Source of the DNA: JASHZA01 sp035624865
GTDB lineage: Bacteria; Desulfobacterota; Binatia; Binatales; Binataceae
NCBI GenBank assembly: GCA_035624865.1
Contig: DASPQS010000028.1
Span: forward strand, 1-10,191
Direction: 5' to 3'
Length of the DNA: 10,191 nucleotides
Part shown: positions 5,861-10,191 of the stretch, piece after piece
How the letters are laid out: every line of letters starts with the position of its first letter
Position numbering within the stretch: the stretch's first letter is position 1
Position numbers and translations under genes: made by a program
The notes under the pieces: generated by a model
What the model saw: the letters and a program-made list of their open reading frames with translations, nothing else
Told to the model about the DNA's origin: nothing
Database searches by the model: none

Positions 5861-8035
5861 TCAACTCGCACCGCGCATCCGCACCTCGCGCGGACGGGCG
5901 CCGTCGGCCGGCATTACCAGCCCTTCGCGCTCCATTTCCTCCACCATCCGGGCTGCACGGTTGTACCCGATCCTGAGCCGCCGCTGGATCATCGAGATCG
6001 ACGCCTGTCCCGTCTCCATCACGATCCGGACTGCTTCGTCGTAAAATTCGTCCTTGTCGGAAGCGTCGTTGTCGCGGCCGTCCTCACCCGCGACCGCGGT
6101 TTCTAGAATCTCCATCTGATAGTCGGGGCTGCCCTGCGCTTTCAGGAAATCGCAGACCTTGCGAATCTCCACCTCGGAAACGAACGGACCGTGCAAACGG
6201 CGCAACTTGGCCGTTCCCGGCGGCATGAACAGCATGTCGCCCGCTCCGAGCAGACGCTCTGCGCCGATCGAATCCAGAATCGTCCGCGAATCCACCCGCG
6301 ACGTCACCTGGAGCGAAATCCGCGCCGGCAGGTTGGCCTTGATCAGGCCGGTCAGCACGTCCACCGAAGGACGCTGGGTGGCGAGAATCAAATGGATTCC
6401 CGCCGCGCGCGCCTTCTGCGCCAGACGAGTGATATCCCGCTCGACCGTCTTCCCCTCGCTCAGCAGCAGATCCGCCAGCTCGTCGATCACGATCACGATC
6501 TTCGGCAACCTGCTGTATTTGACCGGCGTGTCGATCCATTCGCTGCTCGCGTTGTTGTTCTCGGCCATCGTGCCGCGCTTGAGCTCGACCAACTCTCCGC
6601 CTTCACCCAGCGCGTGGTTGTATCCGTCGATATTGCGCACGCCGAGGTCGCGCATCAGACGGTAGCGCGACTCCATTTCGCGGGTCGCCCACAGCAGCGC
6701 CGCCGCCGCCTTTTCCGGATCGACCACCACCGGTACCAGCAGATGCGGAATACCCTCGTAAACCGAAAGCTCGAGCATCTTGGGATCGATCAGGATGAAA
6801 CGCACGTCGTCGGCGGTAGCGTTGAACAGAATCGACGCGATCATCGTGTGGATCGACACCGACTTGCCGGTGCCGGTCGCTCCCGCGATCAGCAGGTGCG
6901 GCATCGTCGCCAGATCGGAGGCAACCGGCCGCCCCGAAATATCCTTGCCCAGCGCGATCGTAAGCTGGCTGTGCGCCAAGACGAACTCCTCGGCTTCGAG
7001 GATCTCCCGCAGGTAAATCTTGTTGCGCTTGCGATTCGGCACCTCGATTCCGACCACCGCCTCACCCGGCACCGGAGCCAGGATTCGCACGGTTGCTGCC
7101 CGCAGCGCCATCGAAAGGTCGTCCGCCAGATTGACGATCTGGCTCACCTTGATCCCCGAGCCGGGCTCGAGCTTGTACATGGTGACGACCGGCCCCGGTT
7201 GAACCTCCACCACCTGTCCCTGCACGCCGAAGTCGATCAGCTTTTGCTCGAGCACTCTGGCGCTGCGCTCCAGCGCAGCCTCGTCGATATCCGCGTGCTC
7301 GAGCGGCGGAACGTCGAGCAGCGAGAGCGGCGGAAGCTTGTACGCGCCCTTTTCGCGCGGTCGTGCCGGCGTCTTCTTCTCGCGTGCCGCGGCTCGCGGA
7401 ATAGCGTTGCGCCGGACCAGCGGACCTTCAGGACCGCCGCGAGCCTCCGCCAGCGCCGCTTCGAGCGGCGCCGACAATTCACAGACCTCCGCAGCGGCCT
7501 CCGGCAAACCCGCGGACCCTCGCCCGCGGATTCGCGTGGCCTCAGCCATCGACGCGGCAAGATCGGTCGGCGCGCGTCCGGCCATCAGCGCCATCCCGCC
7601 CACCAGCGCCAGCATCACGACTATGTACCCGCCGCCAACGTTGAGGTACGCACCCAGCATTCCCGCCGTCATTGCACCCGCGGCGCCGCCCAACGAGACG
7701 TCGCCGGTGCGCCAGAAACCGCCGGCCGCGCTCAGCGCGACCACGAGCACCGCGCCGCCGGCCGTCGCCCGCACGATCACTCGCGCCGGTGCGCCCGCCC
7801 AGACGTACCGGGCCAGCGCCGCGACCAGTATCATCAGCACGTACGACTGGTAGCCAAACGCAAAACTCAGCAGTTCCGCGACTTGCGCTCCGATCGGACC
7901 TCCCAGGTTCGGCTGCCGTCCCAGGTCAAGGCAGGCGAGACTCAGGAGCCCATATGCCGCCAGCGCGACGATTCCGAGCGCCGCGAATTCGCGCGCGATT
8001 CCGCCGCGCAGCTCCGCCTCGTCCACCAACGCCAC
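5861..8035 (-). CDS. ftsK: DNA translocase FtsK
   Basis: FtsK is a septum-anchored hexameric motor that pumps DNA so that chromosome termini are resolved and segregated at division. The 724 residues show the full order. An N-terminal membrane region with about four to five segments lies at ~15-152, followed by a short linker (~153-235, charged, without the long Pro/Gln linker of E. coli FtsK). The alpha domain follows (~240-350). The RecA-like beta motor has Walker A GATGTGKS (385-392), DPK (417-419) and Walker B IVIVIDEL (513-520). The C-terminal gamma winged helix (~663-722, with IQRRLRIGYNRAARMVEEME) recognises polarity sequences on DNA. The start is a GTG at 8035 with no strong ribosome-binding site; GTG 8026 is an alternative. 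It lies 41 bases after rnj and 2 bases before lolA, which suggests one operon. Length is close to SpoIIIE/short FtsK proteins. Confidence 0.95.
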   Translation of the reverse strand: MALVDEAELRGGIAREFAALGIVALAAYGLLSLACLDLGRQPNLGGPIGAQVAELLSFAFGYQSYVLMILVAALARYVWAGAPARVIVRATAGGAVLVVALSAAGGFWRTGDVSLGGAAGAMTAGMLGAYLNVGGGYIVVMLALVGGMALMAGRAPTDLAASMAEATRIRGRGSAGLPEAAAEVCELSAPLEAALAEARGGPEGPLVRRNAIPRAAAREKKTPARPREKGAYKLPPLSLLDVPPLEHADIDEAALERSARVLEQKLIDFGVQGQVVEVQPGPVVTMYKLEPGSGIKVSQIVNLADDLSMALRAATVRILAPVPGEAVVGIEVPNRKRNKIYLREILEAEEFVLAHSQLTIALGKDISGRPVASDLATMPHLLIAGATGTGKSVSIHTMIASILFNATADDVRFILIDPKMLELSVYEGIPHLLVPVVVDPEKAAAALLWATREMESRYRLMRDLGVRNIDGYNHALGEGGELVELKRGTMAENNNASSEWIDTPVKYSRLPKIVIVIDELADLLLSEGKTVERDITRLAQKARAAGIHLILATQRPSVDVLTGLIKANLPARISLQVTSRVDSRTILDSIGAERLLGAGDMLFMPPGTAKLRRLHGPFVSEVEIRKVCDFLKAQGSPDYQMEILETAVAGEDGRDNDASDKDEFYDEAVRIVMETGQASISMIQRRLRIGYNRAARMVEEMEREGLVMPADGARPREVRMRGAS

Positions 8036-8076
8036 CAGGTCGATGGGTGAAGATTTTGCTTGGCGCGCGATAGGAT

Positions 8077-9729
8077 TCAGACCTCCATCACGTAGGGCAC
8101 GATAATCGGACGCTTGCCGATCACGTCGTTGAAGTAGCGGCGCAGCGCGCGCACGATCTCTTCCTTCAGACGCGGATCGTCCGCCCGCGCAAAAGCGCGA
8201 AGCCTTTGCGCCACTTCGGCCCGCGCCCGCGCCATATGAGACGAACTGCCGTCGCCGCCCACCACTCCGCGCGAGACCAGGTCCGGTCCGGCGACAATCT
8301 TCCCCGTATGAGCCGACACCGCCACGATCGCGACCACCGTCCCGTCGTGGGCCAGCGCGCGGCGCTCTCGCAGCAGCCCCGGATCGCTAAATTCCACACC
8401 GTCCGCCACAACGCGCCCTGATACCACCGAACGCCCGCGCCGGACTTCGCCCCCGCTCATTACGAGCGTGTCGCCGTCCTCGAGCAGAAAACAATTGCGC
8501 TCGGCCACCCCGGCCTCGATCGCGAGCGCATGATGGCGCGCCAGATGACGGTACTCGCCATGAATCGGCACAAAATGCCGCGGCTTGACCAGCCTGATCA
8601 TCTCGGCCAGCTCTTCGCGGCTCGCATGGCCCGACACGTGTACCGGCGCCACCGCTTCGTAGACCACCTCGGCCCCCCGCTTCATCAGATGGTTCACCAG
8701 GGTGTTGATCGTGCGCTCGTTGCCCGGGATAAAACGCGAGGAAAGCACCACGACGTCATCGCGATGCACGCGCACCGTCGGATGAGTGTCCGAGGCCAAT
8801 TTCGCCAGCGCCGAAAGCGGCTCGCCCTGGCTGCCGCTGGTCAAAAACGCCAGCTTTCTCGGTTCGAGGAAATCCGCCTCCGACCGATCGATGAAAGTTC
8901 CGGGCGGCGAATTGAGTTGCCCGGTCTCGAGCCCCAGCCGGATACTCTCCGCCATCCGCCGCCCCAGCGGCACCACCCGCCGGCCGGCCGCATGCGCGAC
9001 CTCTGCCAACTGGCGGATTCGATGCAGATGCGACGAAAATGCCGACAGGAAAAAACGCCCTCGCGTGCGGCTGATCAGCTCGTACAGTATCGGCTTGAGC
9101 GAACTCTCCGATCCGCTGCGTCCCGGGCGCTCGACGTTGGTCGAGTCCGAAAGCAGGATCTCCACTCCCTGCTCGCCCAGCTCGGCAAAACGATTTGCGT
9201 CGAATTCCACCCCGTCCACCGGCGTCCGATCGATCTTGAAGTCCCCGCTATGGACGATCAGGCCCGCCGGCGTATGAATCGCCAGCGCCACTGAATCAGG
9301 CGTCGAATGGGTCACGCGGACCGGCTCGATCCTGAACGGACCCAGCTCGAGCACGTGCCCGGGCGCGTACGCCCGCAGGTCCGCCTCGGCCGGACCTTCC
9401 TCGAACAGCGTCCGGCGCGCAAACGCGAGCGTCACTTCAGTGCCGTAGACCGGCGTGGGAAACCGCCGCAGCAGGTACGGCAGCGCTCCGATATGGTCCT
9501 CGTGAGCGTGGGTAAGGAGGATACCCTCGATCTTGAGCCGGCTTTCCTCCAGGTAGCGCAATTCGGGCAGGATCAGGCCGACACCGAACACGCGCTCCTC
9601 CGGAAACATCACTCCGGCGTCGATCACGATCGCGCTCTGCTCGCACTCCACCACCATCAGGTTGAGCCCGATTTCACCGAGCCCACCCAACGGAACGATC
9701 CGCACCGAAGCTGACCTGGGAGACGTCAT
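8077..9729 (-). CDS. rnj: Ribonuclease J
   Basis: RNase J is a metallo-beta-lactamase/beta-CASP nuclease with 5'-to-3' exonuclease and endonuclease activity, used in mRNA decay and rRNA maturation in the cytoplasm. The 550 residues match the family. After the opening PLGGLGEIG (13-21), the zinc motif HAHEDH (74-79) is followed by H141, SGDFK (161-165) and SDSTN (194-198). The beta-CASP part contains TSGSQGEPLSAL (298-309) and PVHVSGH (362-368), then HFVPIHGEYRH (385-395). The C-terminal domain (~455-550) has the family pattern GPDLVSRGVV (481-490). ATG 9729 is chosen because it precedes the conserved opening and has GGTAGGG ahead of it. The in-frame TTG at 9834 would read through the promoter. 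It probably starts the rnj-ftsK-lolA transcript. Its presence in a cell with an outer membrane is normal for deltaproteobacteria and several other lineages, unlike E. coli. Confidence 0.96.
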   Translation of the reverse strand: MTSPRSASVRIVPLGGLGEIGLNLMVVECEQSAIVIDAGVMFPEERVFGVGLILPELRYLEESRLKIEGILLTHAHEDHIGALPYLLRRFPTPVYGTEVTLAFARRTLFEEGPAEADLRAYAPGHVLELGPFRIEPVRVTHSTPDSVALAIHTPAGLIVHSGDFKIDRTPVDGVEFDANRFAELGEQGVEILLSDSTNVERPGRSGSESSLKPILYELISRTRGRFFLSAFSSHLHRIRQLAEVAHAAGRRVVPLGRRMAESIRLGLETGQLNSPPGTFIDRSEADFLEPRKLAFLTSGSQGEPLSALAKLASDTHPTVRVHRDDVVVLSSRFIPGNERTINTLVNHLMKRGAEVVYEAVAPVHVSGHASREELAEMIRLVKPRHFVPIHGEYRHLARHHALAIEAGVAERNCFLLEDGDTLVMSGGEVRRGRSVVSGRVVADGVEFSDPGLLRERRALAHDGTVVAIVAVSAHTGKIVAGPDLVSRGVVGGDGSSSHMARARAEVAQRLRAFARADDPRLKEEIVRALRRYFNDVIGKRPIIVPYVMEV

Positions 9730-9763
9730 CAGAATCGCAACCCTACCCCGCCGCAGCCTTCCA

Positions 9764-9791
9764 ATTATATAAAGCCACCCGAACCTGCGAA
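9764..9791 (-). promoter_or_regulatory. Candidate sigma-70 promoter of rnj
   Basis: On the - strand a perfect -10 box TATAAT lies at 9769-9764, in an AT-rich patch of otherwise GC-rich DNA. TTCGCA (9791-9786) stands 16 bases before it and matches four of six positions of the -35 box. The -10 lies 34 bases before the rnj ATG, leaving a short leader with GGTAGGG as the ribosome-binding site. Confidence 0.6.
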
Positions 9792-9831
9792 AGCACGCCC
9801 GCTTCCGCCTCTCAACGCGCTTTCCTGTGTA

Positions 9832-9875
9832 CAAGCGACGGGCGCCCTGTCCATAGGCGCGAGAGGGTTCGCTTG
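9832..9875. repeat. Nested inverted repeat between rnj and ssb
   Basis: CAAGCGA (9832-9838) pairs with TCGCTTG (9869-9875). Inside it, GCGCC (9842-9846) pairs with GGCGC (9856-9860) around CTGTCCATA, giving a two-level stem. The palindrome GGGCGCCC (9840-9847) sits on the left inner arm. It lies between the two divergent start regions and could act as DNA (operator) or, if transcribed, as RNA in the ssb leader. Confidence 0.4.
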
Positions 9876-9911
9876 CGTTGCCGCCCGGCGCGGTCTACCG
9901 TTTTTAATTAG

Positions 9912-9916
9912 AGAGG
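9912..9916 (+). promoter_or_regulatory. Ribosome-binding site of ssb
   Basis: AGAGG lies 10 bases before ATG 9927, following an AT-rich TTTTTAATTA (9901-9910) that may include the ssb -10 region. I could not pair this with a clear -35 box. Confidence 0.55.
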
Positions 9917-9926
9917 TAGCATCGAA

Positions 9927-10191
9927 ATGTCGGTTAACAAGGCGATTCTGGTTGGAAACCTGGGGCGCGACCCCGAGGTGCGCTACCTTCCCTCCGGTCA
10001 AACCAAGGCGAGCTTCAGCATCGCGACCACCGAGTCCTTCAACGATCGCAGCGGGCAGAAGCAGGAACGGACCGAGTGGCACAATATCGTCGTATGGGGC
10101 AAACTCGCCGAAGTTTGCGGCCAGTACCTCAAGAAGGGTCGCCAGGTCTACGTCGAAGGACGGATCTCCAATCGCCAGTATGAAGCCAAGG
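9927..10191 (+). CDS. ssb: Single-stranded DNA-binding protein (partial, runs off the right edge)
   Basis: SSB coats single-stranded DNA in replication, repair and recombination. The 88 visible residues are the start of the OB-fold: NKAILVGNLGRDPEVRY (4-20), then ATTESF (33-38), TEWHNIVVWGKLAE (49-62), YLKKGRQVYVEGR (67-79) and the beginning of the NRQYE strand (82-86). Compared with E. coli SSB, Trp51 takes the place of Trp54, Phe38 of Trp40 and Trp57 of Phe60, so the DNA-stacking positions stay aromatic. The start at ATG 9927 is supported by AGAGG upstream and the conserved N terminus. The remaining OB-fold, the disordered tail and the acidic tip lie beyond the window. It is transcribed away from rnj. 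Confidence 0.95.
   Translation, partial: MSVNKAILVGNLGRDPEVRYLPSGQTKASFSIATTESFNDRSGQKQERTEWHNIVVWGKLAEVCGQYLKKGRQVYVEGRISNRQYEAK

Noticed and set aside
6191..8050. A 619-codon open frame on the + strand
   Set aside because: It lies wholly opposite ftsK, whose motifs are unmistakable. The translation is rich in Arg, His and Gln with no recognisable domain, as expected for an antisense shadow in GC-rich DNA.
8530..9294. A 254-codon open frame on the + strand
   Set aside because: It is antisense to the zinc and beta-CASP parts of RNase J and shows no coherent protein features.
9730..9834. Longer RNase J starting at TTG 9834
   Set aside because: The extension would cover the TATAAT promoter box and is not part of the RNase J family, whose proteins begin near PLGGLGEIG.

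Overview
The window is a GC-rich, gene-dense stretch of a bacterial chromosome. A LolA-type periplasmic lipoprotein carrier shows that the cell has an outer membrane. RNase J, an FtsK translocase, LolA, the radical-SAM methylthiotransferase RimO and a DksA-type zinc-finger protein lie together on one strand. From general knowledge this suggests a deltaproteobacteria-like lineage (Desulfobacterota, Myxococcota, Binatota or a relative). No 16S rRNA or other phylogenetic marker is present, so the assignment is inference. Nothing looks like an insertion sequence, prophage, CRISPR array, tRNA or rRNA.

Layout. Bases 1-2024 (+ strand) look like the end of a tightly coupled operon. A possible tail of an upstream gene stops at 22, overlapping the ATG of a small two-helix membrane protein (22-216). 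That gene overlaps by ATGA the start of a 603-residue protein (213-2024) with an N-formylglutamate-amidohydrolase-like N-terminal half and an unusual beta-rich C-terminal half. This is the least ordinary part of the window. Bases 2030-9729 are all on the - strand. In transcription order they hold rnj (RNase J), ftsK, lolA, a 220-base gap with a palindrome, rimO, dksA-like, a 162-base gap, and an Mrp/NBP35-like P-loop ATPase. The ATPase stops 5 bases from the stop of the + strand gene, so the two units converge with no room for a terminator between them. At the right edge, ssb (single-strand DNA-binding protein) starts at 9927 on the + strand and runs out of the window. Ssb and rnj diverge from a 197-base region that holds a good promoter for rnj and a nested inverted repeat.

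How the genes fit together. The - strand cluster is mainly housekeeping: RNA processing and decay (RNase J), chromosome segregation at division (FtsK), lipoprotein sorting (LolA), modification of ribosomal protein S12 (RimO), transcriptional control through RNA polymerase (DksA-like) and probable Fe-S cluster handling (Mrp-like). The spacing suggests two units, rnj-ftsK-lolA and rimO-dksA, with the Mrp-like gene possibly a third. I see no clear evidence for a new multi-gene system. The best candidates for undescribed biology are the amidohydrolase/beta-domain fusion with its membrane partner, the Mrp-like protein with altered nucleotide-site residues, and the palindrome ahead of rimO.
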